Source of the DNA: Candidatus Peregrinibacteria bacterium
GTDB lineage: Bacteria; Patescibacteriota; Gracilibacteria; Peribacterales; Peribacteraceae
Assembly (NCBI GenBank): GCA_030638845.1
Contig: DAOWDW010000060.1
Coordinates: 1 to 13,947, forward strand
Direction of reading: 5' to 3'
Length of the DNA stretch: 13,947 nucleotides
The position numbers and the translations under genes are program-made. Every line of letters starts with the position of its first letter. Within the stretch, counting starts at the first letter, position 1. The notes beneath the pieces are model-generated. The model saw nothing but the letters and a program-made list of their open reading frames with translations. It did no database searches and was not told where the DNA came from. Positions 5,168 to 13,202 of this stretch are shown here, in pieces.

Positions 5168-6250
5168 TCATTTCTTCACCCATTGCCCATTCCCAACGTT
5201 TTTAGCAACTCCTTGTAGTTCTAACATTGTTAATGTTGCATTTATAGAAGAAGGTGAAAGTGCAGATTTTTCAACAATGTCTCCTGTACTTTGTGGCATA
5301 GTAGTTAAAGTCTGTAAAAGTGTTTTTTCCGTTTCATCTTTAGGCTCATAATGCACAAAATTTTGTTTTGTATTACTTATTATGCCTATATCTTGCAATA
5401 CAGCATTTGGATTACAAGCAATTTTCGTCATATTACGAGCAATACTTGTATGGCATCCTAAATATGTATCTTCGAATATTTGACCTGGAACTGCGTAAGC
5501 ATCTCTTCCATAATCAACCGCAAGGTCTGCAGTAATTAGAGCGCCACTACCCTTCCCAGCCTCCAAGACCACTGTTACAAGACATAATCCTGCAATTATT
5601 CTATTTCTGGCTGGAAATGTATACTTATCTGCAGAAGCATCTAAAGGATATTCGGATAATAATAATCCGCCGTTTTTAACTATTTCTTCTGAAAGTCTCT
5701 TACTTTCTACAGGGGTAATAAGAGGAAGCCCATGTCCAAGCACAGCAACGGTTTTTCCTCCTGCTTTTATAGTTTCTTTTGCGACTTCAGTATCTATACC
5801 TCTGGCAAGTCCGCTTACAGTAACTATTCCACTTTTTACGAATGCATTAGTAAATTCTTCGGTGACCATTTTTCCATATAGGCTTATGTCTCTGGTTCCA
5901 ACCAGTGCTATACATGGTTGTTTCAAAATATTTAAAGATCCAATATATGAAAGAAAAATTGGTGGATCTGGTAATGAACGTAGTGCATTTGGATATTCAT
6001 CATCTTCTATACTGATTAAAGTAATTCCTCTTTTATGAAGTTGCTGTGTATACCAATCTACATCAAATTCTTCTAATCGGTTTAATGTTTTAAATATTGT
6101 TTCTTCTCTACAGCCAAGACTTTTTAATAGGCTTTCATCTATTGCCGAAAGCGCATCATCTAAATTTCCGAAAACGGAAATAAGAGCGTCATATCTTTTT
6201 TTTGTAAGAACATTGAGCCAAGACCATGTAAGGGCAGTATTTATGTGCAT
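5168..6250 (-). CDS. dprA: DNA-processing protein DprA
   Basis: DprA binds incoming single-stranded DNA during natural transformation and loads RecA on it; it acts in the cytosol. The 360-residue length is normal for the three-part form. An N-terminal helical domain (about 10-60, with FGNLDDAL and LLKSLGC) precedes the Rossmann-like core (about 70-285): PDPPIFLSYIGSL (94-106), ALVGTRDISLYGK (115-127), VSGLARGIDTEVA (145-157), TVAVLGHGL (167-175), LLSEYPLD (197-204), FPARNRIIAGL (212-222) and GSGALITADLAVDYGRDAYAVPG (234-256). A C-terminal winged-helix domain (about 305-360) ends in LELQGVAKNVGNGQWVKK. All core motifs look intact. It stands alone, with repeats on both sides. A TATAAT box ends 10 nt before the ATG and no Shine-Dalgarno is present, so the mRNA may be nearly leaderless. 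Confidence 0.97.
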   Translation of the reverse strand: MHINTALTWSWLNVLTKKRYDALISVFGNLDDALSAIDESLLKSLGCREETIFKTLNRLEEFDVDWYTQQLHKRGITLISIEDDEYPNALRSLPDPPIFLSYIGSLNILKQPCIALVGTRDISLYGKMVTEEFTNAFVKSGIVTVSGLARGIDTEVAKETIKAGGKTVAVLGHGLPLITPVESKRLSEEIVKNGGLLLSEYPLDASADKYTFPARNRIIAGLCLVTVVLEAGKGSGALITADLAVDYGRDAYAVPGQIFEDTYLGCHTSIARNMTKIACNPNAVLQDIGIISNTKQNFVHYEPKDETEKTLLQTLTTMPQSTGDIVEKSALSPSSINATLTMLELQGVAKNVGNGQWVKK

Positions 6251-6260
6251 GAGGATTGCT

Positions 6261-6287
6261 ATTATACTTGATAATAAGGTTACGCAA
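6261..6287 (-). promoter_or_regulatory. dprA promoter, near-leaderless arrangement
   Basis: On the minus strand TTGCGT (6287-6282), a 15-nt spacer and a consensus TATAAT (6266-6261) precede the dprA ATG (6250). Transcription would start about 3-5 nt before the ATG. The spacer is short, so the -35 assignment is the weaker half. Confidence 0.5.
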
Positions 6288-6300
6288 GTGAAAAAGTACT

Positions 6301-6317
6301 ATGAGCCTAAGGCTCAT
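6301..6317. repeat. TGAGCCTNAGGCTCA palindrome, copy 4 (possible terminator)
   Basis: ATGAGCCTAAGGCTCAT, a perfect dyad between the SLH gene stop (6385) and the dprA promoter. Read in the SLH gene direction, the hairpin is followed by AGTACTTTTTC, so this copy could end transcription of the SLH gene. Confidence 0.65.
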
Positions 6318-6384
6318 GATATGAGCATGAGTAATTTACTTTATTTATTTTATTTCCTTTATTTCTTTCATTTTCGCATTTCTT

Positions 6385-8862
6385 TTATTTGTACTCTTCT
6401 ATTGTACGAGAAACAATCTTTGCAACTTCTGCTCTATTTACAGAAGAATTTGGTCTGAAAGTTGAAGCACCGTCATCCCCAGAAACAATAGAATCTGCAG
6501 TTGCAGTTTCAATAGCACTAGCATAAGAGTGAGATGCAGGAACATCACTATATGTATTTCCATTTGCCTCTTGTATTGAAACATTAAATGCTTCCAGTAA
6601 AATCTGAACTATAGCTCCTCTTGGCGCTGGGTCGTTAACATCCAAACTTGCTCTATCAAATACCGAAACGCCTATTGCCTCCAAAGAAGATACGTACTCC
6701 GCAGACCATTCGTTACGCGCACTTCTGTTCTGTGGAACAGACGATTTAATAGATATCCCTGCAGCTTCTACCACCATTTTGGCAATTTCACCGTAAGTTA
6801 CTGAATTTTCTGGACCGTACTCACCAGTTGGCTTTCCTCTAGAATCACGATATCCTGAAAGAATACCACTTTGTGCCAACCCATAAACATACGGAGCGTA
6901 CCACCTGTCAACGCTAACATCTCCCAAAACAACATTCTCTCCATCTATCAAAATGGAGAGTTTGCCTCTGGTTTCTGGAAGATTTACACCATCAGATTCC
7001 TCAGTTCCTGATGAAGTTTGTGCAACTGTACGCCTTCCTCTTCCTCCTCCACTACCTCCAGTGGAAGTTGTTGCAGTAGTACCCGTAACGGCAGATGAAC
7101 GAAATATCCATCCAGTATTATTTCCACTATCTGTACACGTCAAACACGTAATAGCTGTGCTTGCAAGACTATCTTTTACATCCAACCACATAATATCTGT
7201 TGTAGAAGCGACAACTGTCCATTGTGTACTAGGCAGAGAAGAACGAAGACTTATTACATTTGTACCTCCACCATTTAGTACAACTTTTAAAGAAAGAGTT
7301 CCTAATACAGTATGTGTAGTACCTGCAGCAAATGTAAGAGTAGTAGCACTGGATGGTGTCTTAGTTAAGTTGTTGTAGGTAATAGATCCGCTCAAAGTCT
7401 GGCTAGTTCCATCAAGCGTTAGTGTAGAACCTGTAAGATTTAGTTCGCCTAACAAATTCTTCGTTATGTTTCCGGCAACAGCAAGTGTACCTGTCGCAGT
7501 CATTGTCGCATCGGTATCATTAGCAATGACAAGGTTACCTTCCAAATCCAAAATATTACCACCAAGTGCCAACTTACCCTGCGTAACAGTAAGTGCGCTA
7601 TCCACATTTAGTGCTGATCCTACAACTACCACATCGCTTCCAGAAGTTGGTAAATTAAGTGTTAAATTGTACAACCCCTGACCATCAAAATCGACTACCT
7701 GATTTCCATCGTCATTCAAAGTCCATGTTCCAGCAGTTACAGTAATAGTTGCAGCATCGTTAACAAGAATTGTGCCAGATGCAGATACATTTGAATTAGT
7801 TGTCAATGTTGCCTGTGCGGCGTCTGCTAATGTAATTCCTCCATCTGCAAGCAACGCCTGACTATTTGAAGTCAAATCAAGATTGCCTAAAGTTATAAGC
7901 AAGGCACCAGATACTGTAAGCCCTCCACCTGCAATTATGACATTATCACTTGTTCCTCCTCCCGTGTTATTTATTGTTAAACCATTTATCTTTTGCCCAT
8001 CTAAATCAACTGCTTGATCTCCATCATCATTCAAAATAAAAGTACCACCCGAAATAGTTATTATTGCAGCATCGTTAACAAGAATTGTGCCAGATGCTGT
8101 AATATTAGAATCTGTTGTTAATGTTGCCTGCGCTGCGTCCGCTAATGTAATTCCTCCAGATACAATAAGTACAATATTATTTGTATTAAGATCGAGATTC
8201 CCAAGTGTAATTGTTAGAGCTCCGCCAAGAGTTAATCCGCTCCCACTTACAATTATATCATCACTTGTTCCTCCTGCAGAATTATTAATAGTCAATGCAT
8301 TAAATGATGTTGATATGTTACCTGTTTGTATAAAATTTTGATCTGCAGATGAACTATTGAGCAAAATTGTTCCAGTAGAGGTAAATGATGCAATAGTAGA
8401 ATTAACATTAGTAATTGATAGACTACCTGACAATGATAGATTTTTAATTTTTACTATTCCTCCTGTCTGAGTATAACTACCAGCATTACTTACAGTTCCA
8501 TCTATCGAAATAAGACGACCACTACCAACTCGAATTCCTGTTGTACCTACAGTAATCGTACCAGTACCCATTAAAACAGATCCTGTCCATGACTGATGCA
8601 TATACATTCCAGCAACAGACACATTACTTGCAGCCTGCACTGTCCCTCCAGTTCCATAAAAAATCGCAACATCAGATGCCGCTGGAACACTTACCCCTCC
8701 TGCTCCAATATGTAAAGCAGACCAGTTGTTTGTATCTTCCCACATAGTTGAGTTATTTCCTGTTCCTACCCAATACCTGTCTGCGGCATGCACAACAGCA
8801 CTGAAAAATAACAGAAATACAGAAACAGAGGCAAGAGAAATTTGAAGCATTATTCTTTTCAT
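6385..8862 (-). CDS. Exported S-layer-homology (SLH) surface protein with 105-residue repeats
   Basis: 825 residues. A signal peptide covers 1-27: basic MKR, hydrophobic core, then SAVVHA-A with a likely cut after Ala26 or Ala27. Residues 28-190 are a Gly/Ser/Thr-rich beta region (RYWVGTGNNSTMWEDTNNW at 29-47). Three repeats follow at about 191-295, 296-400 and 401-500. Repeats 1 and 2 are nearly identical (TINN..GGTSD, LGNLDL, GGITLADAAQATLTT at 236 and 341, exactly 105 apart); repeat 3 is degenerate. A Cys pair (CLTC, 573-576), a Gly/Arg linker (602-611) and three SLH motifs follow: about 647-702 (clear), 717-763 (weak) and 770-823 (clear, FRPNSSVNRAEVAKIV). SLH domains hold proteins to cell-wall polysaccharide, so I infer a beta-helical envelope or S-layer-like protein. 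It starts about 300 bp after rpsE, probably as a separate transcript. Confidence 0.9.
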   Translation of the reverse strand: MKRIMLQISLASVSVFLLFFSAVVHAADRYWVGTGNNSTMWEDTNNWSALHIGAGGVSVPAASDVAIFYGTGGTVQAASNVSVAGMYMHQSWTGSVLMGTGTITVGTTGIRVGSGRLISIDGTVSNAGSYTQTGGIVKIKNLSLSGSLSITNVNSTIASFTSTGTILLNSSSADQNFIQTGNISTSFNALTINNSAGGTSDDIIVSGSGLTLGGALTITLGNLDLNTNNIVLIVSGGITLADAAQATLTTDSNITASGTILVNDAAIITISGGTFILNDDGDQAVDLDGQKINGLTINNTGGGTSDNVIIAGGGLTVSGALLITLGNLDLTSNSQALLADGGITLADAAQATLTTNSNVSASGTILVNDAATITVTAGTWTLNDDGNQVVDFDGQGLYNLTLNLPTSGSDVVVVGSALNVDSALTVTQGKLALGGNILDLEGNLVIANDTDATMTATGTLAVAGNITKNLLGELNLTGSTLTLDGTSQTLSGSITYNNLTKTPSSATTLTFAAGTTHTVLGTLSLKVVLNGGGTNVISLRSSLPSTQWTVVASTTDIMWLDVKDSLASTAITCLTCTDSGNNTGWIFRSSAVTGTTATTSTGGSGGGRGRRTVAQTSSGTEESDGVNLPETRGKLSILIDGENVVLGDVSVDRWYAPYVYGLAQSGILSGYRDSRGKPTGEYGPENSVTYGEIAKMVVEAAGISIKSSVPQNRSARNEWSAEYVSSLEAIGVSVFDRASLDVNDPAPRGAIVQILLEAFNVSIQEANGNTYSDVPASHSYASAIETATADSIVSGDDGASTFRPNSSVNRAEVAKIVSRTIEEYK

Positions 8863-8872
8863 AATTATTAAA

Positions 8873-8895
8873 GGAAAATTCTCTACGAATTTTCC
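8873..8895 (-). promoter_or_regulatory. Leader hairpin just upstream of the SLH gene
   Basis: GGAAAATT (8873-8880) and AATTTTCC (8888-8895) pair around a 7-nt loop, ending 10 nt before the SLH protein ATG. In the mRNA it would sit where a ribosome first contacts the message. No Shine-Dalgarno is present. It may stabilise the message or limit its translation; the role is inferred. Confidence 0.4.
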
Positions 8896-9166
8896 CCTAA
8901 AAAGGATTCATAGTAAATATATTACACTTGCAATATATTCATAGTTATTTTTGATATTTTTACATCTTAAAAACACACAAATATCCAATTTTAAACACAG
9001 CTCTTGCTTAAGCTAAATTCACTTTTCACCATCTTAATTCTTTCAGACTAACTACCATTAAAATGCAACAAGCTTGGCTGTTCCTACATTTAATATTGTT
9101 AACCTAATAAGTCCCCCCTTTAGAATTATTTCATTTTGCACTTGCCTGCCGGCAGGCAGATTTCTT
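8896..9166. other. Intergenic region between rpsE and the SLH gene
   Basis: About 300 bases (from 8863) with no convincing reading frame and no tRNA-like fold. It holds the SLH leader hairpin at the left end, AT-rich DNA that must contain the SLH promoter (several weak TATAAT-like boxes near 8905-8950, none decisive), a six-G run on the minus strand near 9113-9118, and the 16-bp palindrome at 9143-9158. The rpmD, rplO and secY genes that normally follow rpsE are not here. Confidence 0.6.
9143..9158. repeat. TGCCTGCCGGCAGGCA palindrome downstream of rpsE
   Basis: A perfect 16-bp dyad beginning 8 nt after the rpsE stop, far more GC-rich than its surroundings. In the rpsE direction no T-run follows, so it is not a classical terminator, but it could protect the 3' end of the long ribosomal mRNA. 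From memory, similar palindromes are scattered in other CPR genomes. Confidence 0.7.
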
Positions 9167-9838
9167 TTATTTATTAATCGCTTCCCCCTTCAAATGACCT
9201 TCGGAATCGATGTCTTCTCTAGAAACTTCTTTAACTTCTACTCCTTCTAAAACTTCTTCATCTGCTGCTGCTGTTTCTCCTTCTTTTACTTTAATATTTT
9301 TTGTAGACTTTTTCTTTGTGCCATCTTCTTCTGTTGTTTCTTCTACATCTTTTACTTCACCACGAAAAGATGAAAGAGCCAAAATTGCACATTGAGCGTT
9401 AACTAACTTGTTTGTTGTTCCATATCTCTTACTTAAAACATTATTTACTCCTGCATGCTCTAAAATAACACGAAGCGAACTACCTGCTTTAATGCCAGTA
9501 CCCTCGCCAGCAGGAATCAAACGAATACGAGATGCCTTAAATTTTTTATCTATTTCGTGTGGAATTGTTCCATCTACTATTGGCACACGAATCATTTCAC
9601 GCTTTGCATCTGCTGCTGCTTTTCTAACTGCTGTTTGCACATCGTTTGCTTTTCCTGTTCCTAGTCCCACTTTCCCTTTCTTGTTTCCAATTACTACAAC
9701 TGCTCTAAAACGCATACGTCTACCTCCGGCAACAACACGTGTTACACGGTCTACAGATAACGTAGTCTCTTCAAACTCTTTTGGTTCTCGTGATTTTCTA
9801 TTTGTGCGCTTTCTATCTGGTCTAGAACTTTTTGCCAT
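9167..9838 (-). CDS. rpsE: Ribosomal protein uS5 with acidic C-terminal extension
   Basis: Small-subunit protein near the mRNA entry channel that contributes to decoding accuracy. The N-terminal double-stranded-RNA-binding-like domain has VDRVTRVVAGGRRMRFRAVV (29-48) and GNKKGKVGLGTGKANDV (51-67). The C-terminal domain has IRLIPAGEGTGIKAGSSLR (105-123), ILEHAGVNNVLSKRYGTTN (125-143) and AILALSSF (151-158). The family is usually about 165 residues; here 223. The extra 60 (about 164-223) are charged and low in complexity (VEETTEEDGTKKKSTK, then Glu/Val-rich). It is the last gene of the cluster, 24 nt after rplR. No Shine-Dalgarno precedes the ATG. Confidence 0.97.
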   Translation of the reverse strand: MAKSSRPDRKRTNRKSREPKEFEETTLSVDRVTRVVAGGRRMRFRAVVVIGNKKGKVGLGTGKANDVQTAVRKAAADAKREMIRVPIVDGTIPHEIDKKFKASRIRLIPAGEGTGIKAGSSLRVILEHAGVNNVLSKRYGTTNKLVNAQCAILALSSFRGEVKDVEETTEEDGTKKKSTKNIKVKEGETAAADEEVLEGVEVKEVSREDIDSEGHLKGEAINK

Positions 9839-9862
9839 GTAACAAGGAATGAAAAAAGGAAA

Positions 9863-10210
9863 TTAAAATTTTAATCCTGCACCACGGGCTGCATCGGCCA
9901 AAGCCTTTACTCGTCCATGGTACTTGTAACTATTTCTATCAAAAATAACTTCAGTTACTTTTGCTTCTTTAGCTTTAGCAGCAATAGCCTCTCCAAGTTT
10001 TGTAGCTCCTTGCAAATTAGGTTTTACTTTTAATTGCTTTGTATTTACAGCAGCAATAGTTTTTCTTGCATCGTCATCTATTAATTGAACGGAGATTTGA
10101 AGCAATGACCTAAATACAGACATACGTGGTCTTTTGGCTGTACCATGCAAACTTGCACTTGTACGCCTTTTTCTTGCTAGCCTGTTAATTGTCTTTTTAG
10201 AAATTTTCAT
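9863..10210 (-). CDS. rplR: Ribosomal protein uL18
   Basis: Large-subunit protein that binds 5S rRNA together with uL5 and forms part of the central protuberance. The 115 residues are of normal length. The sequence shows RLARKRRTSASLHGTAKRPRM (10-30, basic rRNA-binding start), SVFRSLLQISVQLIDDDARKT (31-51), and the C-terminal VIFDRNSYKYHGRVKALADA with ARGAGLKF at the end, the usual L18 terminus. It has no tail extension, unlike several neighbours. It begins 15 nt after rplF, with an AT-rich leader and no Shine-Dalgarno. Confidence 0.97.
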   Translation of the reverse strand: MKISKKTINRLARKRRTSASLHGTAKRPRMSVFRSLLQISVQLIDDDARKTIAAVNTKQLKVKPNLQGATKLGEAIAAKAKEAKVTEVIFDRNSYKYHGRVKALADAARGAGLKF

Positions 10211-10225
10211 AAAAATAAAATAAGA

Positions 10226-10780
10226 TTACTCGCCAGCTTTACCAGCGGCTTTACCAACTTTTCGAATAATATATTCACCAACATATTTAATACCTTTACC
10301 TTTGTAAGGCTCTGGTGGTCTGTAAGAACGAATGTCTGCAGCAGCTTGTCCTACTTTTTGCTTATCTGCACCCGATATTACTAATATATTCTTGTTTTCA
10401 GCATCTTGCACAATCTCAACTCCTTCTGGTACATCAAAATTTATAGGATGAGAGAAACCAAGATTTAATGTAACTACTTTTCCTTTTGCCTGCGCCTTAT
10501 AACCAACTCCAACTATTTCTAGTTTCTTTTCAAATCCTTCACTTACACCAGTCACCATGTTAGCAATAAGCTGACGCGTAAGACCATGTCTTGCTCGTCC
10601 TTCTTTTGTATCTTTCTTCTTTTCTACTATTACAGTATCTCCTTCTACCTTTACGGTAACCTCTGGCAAAGTAACTATAGATAGTTCTCCTTTTGACCCG
10701 TTAACTTTAACGGTATCTCCGCTAACCTCTACGGTCACACCGGATGGAATTGCCACTGGTTTTCTTCCAATTCGAGACAT
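10226..10780 (-). CDS. rplF: Ribosomal protein uL6
   Basis: Large-subunit protein near the factor-binding site and the sarcin-ricin loop. The 184 residues match the family length. MSRIGRKPVAIPSGV is the classic N-terminus and fixes the start at 10780; a frame extending to 10801 overlaps rpsH and adds seven unrelated residues. The second domain shows GVGYKAQAKGKVVTLNLGFSH and the signature RPPEPYKGKGIKYVGEYI near residues 157-174. It begins 5 nt after the rpsH stop, so translation is probably coupled. Confidence 0.97.
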   Translation of the reverse strand: MSRIGRKPVAIPSGVTVEVSGDTVKVNGSKGELSIVTLPEVTVKVEGDTVIVEKKKDTKEGRARHGLTRQLIANMVTGVSEGFEKKLEIVGVGYKAQAKGKVVTLNLGFSHPINFDVPEGVEIVQDAENKNILVISGADKQKVGQAAADIRSYRPPEPYKGKGIKYVGEYIIRKVGKAAGKAGE

Positions 10781-10785
10781 AATTG

Positions 10786-11175
10786 TTATGAAATAGTACA
10801 TAAAACTTCTCCTCCAATATTTTTTCCTCTTGCTTCTTTATCTGTCATTATTCCCTGACTTGTAGAAAGAATAGCTATACCAAAACCGTTAAGAACTGGC
10901 TTTAGTGCATCGCAATTTTTATACATTCGTCTTCCTGGTCTACTTATTCTCTTTAGTTCTAACTTTGGTTTTTCTGGTGAAAATGTAACTTCAAGATCAA
11001 ATTTAGGATTTTCACCAATCTTTTTAAAATCAGATATCCATCCATCTCTTTTAAGAGTTTCTAGCAATCCCATTTTCACTCTAGAAAATGGTGCAGAGCA
11101 TGTTGTGTGCCCAACACTTTGTGCATTTCTTATGCGGGTTAGCAAGTCGCCAATGGGGTCTGTTACGTAAGTCAT
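10786..11175 (-). CDS. rpsH: Ribosomal protein uS8
   Basis: Small-subunit protein that binds 16S rRNA helix 21 and is needed for assembly of the central domain. The 129 residues are a normal length. The N-terminus TDPIGDLLTRIRNAQ (5-19) is typical, and the C-terminal half has LKRISRPGRRMYKNCDAL (74-91), GFGIAILSTSQGIMTDKEARGKNIGGEVLC, which are the family's RNA-binding motifs. In E. coli S8 also represses the spc operon; whether that holds here cannot be judged. It begins 19 nt after rpsN, with no Shine-Dalgarno. Confidence 0.97.
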   Translation of the reverse strand: MTYVTDPIGDLLTRIRNAQSVGHTTCSAPFSRVKMGLLETLKRDGWISDFKKIGENPKFDLEVTFSPEKPKLELKRISRPGRRMYKNCDALKPVLNGFGIAILSTSQGIMTDKEARGKNIGGEVLCTIS

Positions 11176-11194
11176 ATAAAATAAGAAAATCGAT

Positions 11195-11419
11195 TTACCA
11201 TGAAGATTTTTTTACACCGGGAACTTCACCATGGCAAGCAAGTTCGCTAAAGCAGATTCTGCAGATTCCAAAGAATCTCATGTATCCATGCCTTCTACCG
11301 CATAGTTCACAACGGTTATACACTCTAGTAGGAAACTTTAGGGTAAGACCATTTGCCTTGCGCCTAAGGTGCTTCTCTAGAGCTTTTCGTTGCTTATGCT
11401 TTATTGAGGTTCTAGCCAT
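11195..11419 (-). CDS. rpsN: Ribosomal protein uS14, zinc-binding type
   Basis: Small-subunit head protein. The two CxxC pairs of the zinc-ribbon form are visible: [10 protein letters not shown] (36-45) and [11 protein letters not shown] (51-61), followed by the usual end [11 protein letters not shown]. The typical zinc form has about 61 residues; here 74, because the N-terminal basic segment ([24 protein letters not shown]) is about 13 residues longer. The cysteine-bearing form makes the ribosome dependent on zinc at this site. It lies between rplE (36 nt upstream) and rpsH. Confidence 0.96.
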   Translation of the reverse strand: MARTSIKHKQRKALEKHLRRKANGLTLKFPTRVYNRCELCGRRHGYMRFFGICRICFSELACHGEVPGVKKSSW

Positions 11420-11455
11420 AGTAAGTAAAAAATGTAAATATAATCAGCCTCTTGA

Positions 11456-12196
11456 TTAAGAGGTGCTTTCAGTATCGGGGGAAACGGTCTTTTCTTCAAC
11501 AGAATCGTCTTCTTTCTTTTTAGAGCTTGTAGATTTTTCAGCTGCCTTGGTTTCCTCAGTTTCCTTAGTTTCCTCAGCTTCCTTAGCTTCTTTAGGCTCC
11601 TCAGCTTCCTTAGCTTCCTTTTTTTCGGATTTTTTGTTTGTCTCTTCCTGTTTCCTTCGGAAAGGTAATCCAATCTCTTTTAGTAGTACCATCGCCTCTT
11701 CATCTGAATTGGTTGTAGTAGTTATTTGTATCTGCATTCCAAAAATCTGCTTCGCATCTGGTGGTGGAACTTCTGGGAAAATTGAGTGATCACGAATTCC
11801 AATGCTGTAGTTACCATGACCATCCAACTTTGTAGAAAGTCCACGAAAATCTCTTATACGAGGTATGGAGTAGCTAATTAAACGATCTAAAAACTCTTCC
11901 ATGTGCTTACCACGCAAAGTTACCATTGCTCCAACAATCATATTCTCACGAACCTTAAAGTTAGATATTGCTTTTCTTGCTCTTGTAAATACAGGTTTTT
12001 GACCCGTTATTTGTGCAAGTGTATCTCCAATGTATCCAATTCTTTCTTTACCATCCATCTTAGATTTGTTTATACCAACATTTATAACTACCTTTTCGAT
12101 TTTTGGAACAGCTAAAGCATTGGAGATTTTTAACTCCTTTGCAGTGTCTTTTGCTATTTTTCCGTGGAGCCGTTTATGGAGAGAGTCGTAAGACAT
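11456..12196 (-). CDS. rplE: Ribosomal protein uL5 with Lys/Glu-repeat C-terminal tail
   Basis: Large-subunit protein that binds 5S rRNA and contacts the P-site tRNA and S13. The L5 fold covers residues 1-181: PKIEKVVINVGI (31-42), ITGQKPVFTRARKAISNFKVREN (63-85), VTLRGKHMEEFLDRLI (92-107), PRIRDFRGL (112-120), DGHGNYSIGIRDHSIFPE (125-142) and MQIQITTTTNSDEEA (154-168). The family normally ends near residue 179. Here about 64 residues follow: KKSEKKEAKEAEE, PKEAKEAEETKETEETK, then STSSKKKEDDSVEEK. At the DNA level the tail is a near-tandem array of short units such as TTCCTTAGC and TTCCTCAGC (11520-11620). The same kind of tail ends rpsQ. No frameshift is needed to reach the stop. Confidence 0.96.
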   Translation of the reverse strand: MSYDSLHKRLHGKIAKDTAKELKISNALAVPKIEKVVINVGINKSKMDGKERIGYIGDTLAQITGQKPVFTRARKAISNFKVRENMIVGAMVTLRGKHMEEFLDRLISYSIPRIRDFRGLSTKLDGHGNYSIGIRDHSIFPEVPPPDAKQIFGMQIQITTTTNSDEEAMVLLKEIGLPFRRKQEETNKKSEKKEAKEAEEPKEAKEAEETKETEETKAAEKSTSSKKKEDDSVEEKTVSPDTESTS

Positions 12197-12210
12197 TTAT
12201 AATATGATTA

Positions 12211-12837
12211 TTATTTACCGCGTTGATGAGAGAAAGAATCTGTAGTTTGACCTTGGTCTGGAACTGAATTATCTTTTTCGAATGATGAGCCTTTAGATGA
12301 ATCTTCTACGTCTTCTAATGCCGCTTCTCCAAATCCCATTTTCTTCCAGAATGGTTTTGCATTTTGTGGCTTTGTTCCTGCTTCTGCCTTCTTTACATCT
12401 TTTTCTTTTTTGGATGACCCCTTAGCTTCTTTAGACTCTTTCTTGCCGACCGTAGCTCCGTTAGGAGCGGAGGCTGGAGCTTCTTCAGCTTCTACTTTAC
12501 CGCTCTTCTTCTTAGATACCGATGCCTGATGCTTAATTACTTCTCCACTTTTCTTTGCAATGCGGTTTTTCTTTCCTTTCTCATCTTTGCTATATCCAAT
12601 GCGTGTTCTTTTCTTAGTTTTATTATCTATAAGCATTACGTTACTTGCATGAAGACTTGCTTCGTACTGCACTCTTTGCCCTGCAGATTGTGCTGTTTTT
12701 TTAACGTGTTTTGTTCTTATATTGCAATCTGCGACAACAACTCTATTTTTCTTTTCTAAGACTCTAAGTACCTTTCCGGTCTTTCCTTTATCTTTGCCTG
12801 TAATAATTACGACGGAATCGCCGGTATGGATATTCAT
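12211..12837 (-). CDS. rplX: Ribosomal protein uL24 with about 100-residue C-terminal extension
   Basis: Assembly initiator of the large subunit that sits near the peptide exit tunnel. The KOW domain is at the start ([20 protein letters not shown], 3-22), followed by the normal L24 body to about 107 ([17 protein letters not shown] at 66-82, [10 protein letters not shown] at 92-101). The family is usually about 105 residues; this protein has 208. The extension runs from a Lys-rich segment (SVSKKKSGK) through [20 protein letters not shown] (133-152) to [20 protein letters not shown] (159-178), a short aromatic patch in otherwise charged sequence, and ends Ser/Gln-rich. The start overlaps the rplN stop as ATGA, so translation is coupled. 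Confidence 0.96.
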   Translation of the reverse strand: MNIHTGDSVVIITGKDKGKTGKVLRVLEKKNRVVVADCNIRTKHVKKTAQSAGQRVQYEASLHASNVMLIDNKTKKRTRIGYSKDEKGKKNRIAKKSGEVIKHQASVSKKKSGKVEAEEAPASAPNGATVGKKESKEAKGSSKKEKDVKKAEAGTKPQNAKPFWKKMGFGEAALEDVEDSSKGSSFEKDNSVPDQGQTTDSFSHQRGK

Positions 12838-13202
12838 AATACGTCTGGTGCCTGAGAAATAATTTTTTGGAATTTCTTACCTCTAAGTTCCCTTGCGACT
12901 GGGCCAAAAACCCTAGTCCCTTTTGGGAGTCCATCCGTTCCAATAATAACGCAAGCGTTATCATCGAATCGAATACCACTTCCATCTGTTCTTTTTGTCA
13001 TTTTCTTTGTACGTACCACAACAGCTCTTTGTACACTCTTTTTCTTTACCGTTCCACGTGGCACAGCTTGTTTTATAGCAACAACAATAATATCACCAAC
13101 ACCTGCATATCTTCTACGAGATCCACCAAGTACCTTTATGCACATGGCGCTTTTAGCTCCTGTATTATCTGCCACATTTAGTAAGGTCTGTACTTGAATC
13201 AT
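12834..13202 (-). CDS. rplN: Ribosomal protein uL14
   Basis: Large-subunit protein at the intersubunit face (bridges to 16S rRNA). The 122 residues are exactly the usual size. [74 protein letters not shown] and [26 protein letters not shown] are all textbook L14 segments. No tail is added. It overlaps rpsQ by one base (TAATG) and rplX by four (ATGA). TGA is its stop codon, evidence that TGA is not reassigned. Confidence 0.98.
   Translation of the reverse strand: MIQVQTLLNVADNTGAKSAMCIKVLGGSRRRYAGVGDIIVVAIKQAVPRGTVKKKSVQRAVVVRTKKMTKRTDGSGIRFDDNACVIIGTDGLPKGTRVFGPVARELRGKKFQKIISQAPDVL

Noticed and set aside
8896..9142. tRNA or structured RNA in the gap after rpsE
   Set aside because: No cloverleaf, CCA end or conserved motif could be found by eye; only short AT-rich dyads are present.
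10781..10801. Longer uL6 start at 10801
   Set aside because: The added residues overlap the end of rpsH and are not L6-like; MSRIGRKPVAIP is the standard N-terminus.
11401..11673. 90-residue minus-strand frame full of KLRKLRKLRK repeats
   Set aside because: It is an out-of-frame reading of the repetitive uL5 tail; the frame of rplE runs unbroken through it, so neither a gene nor a frameshift product is supported.
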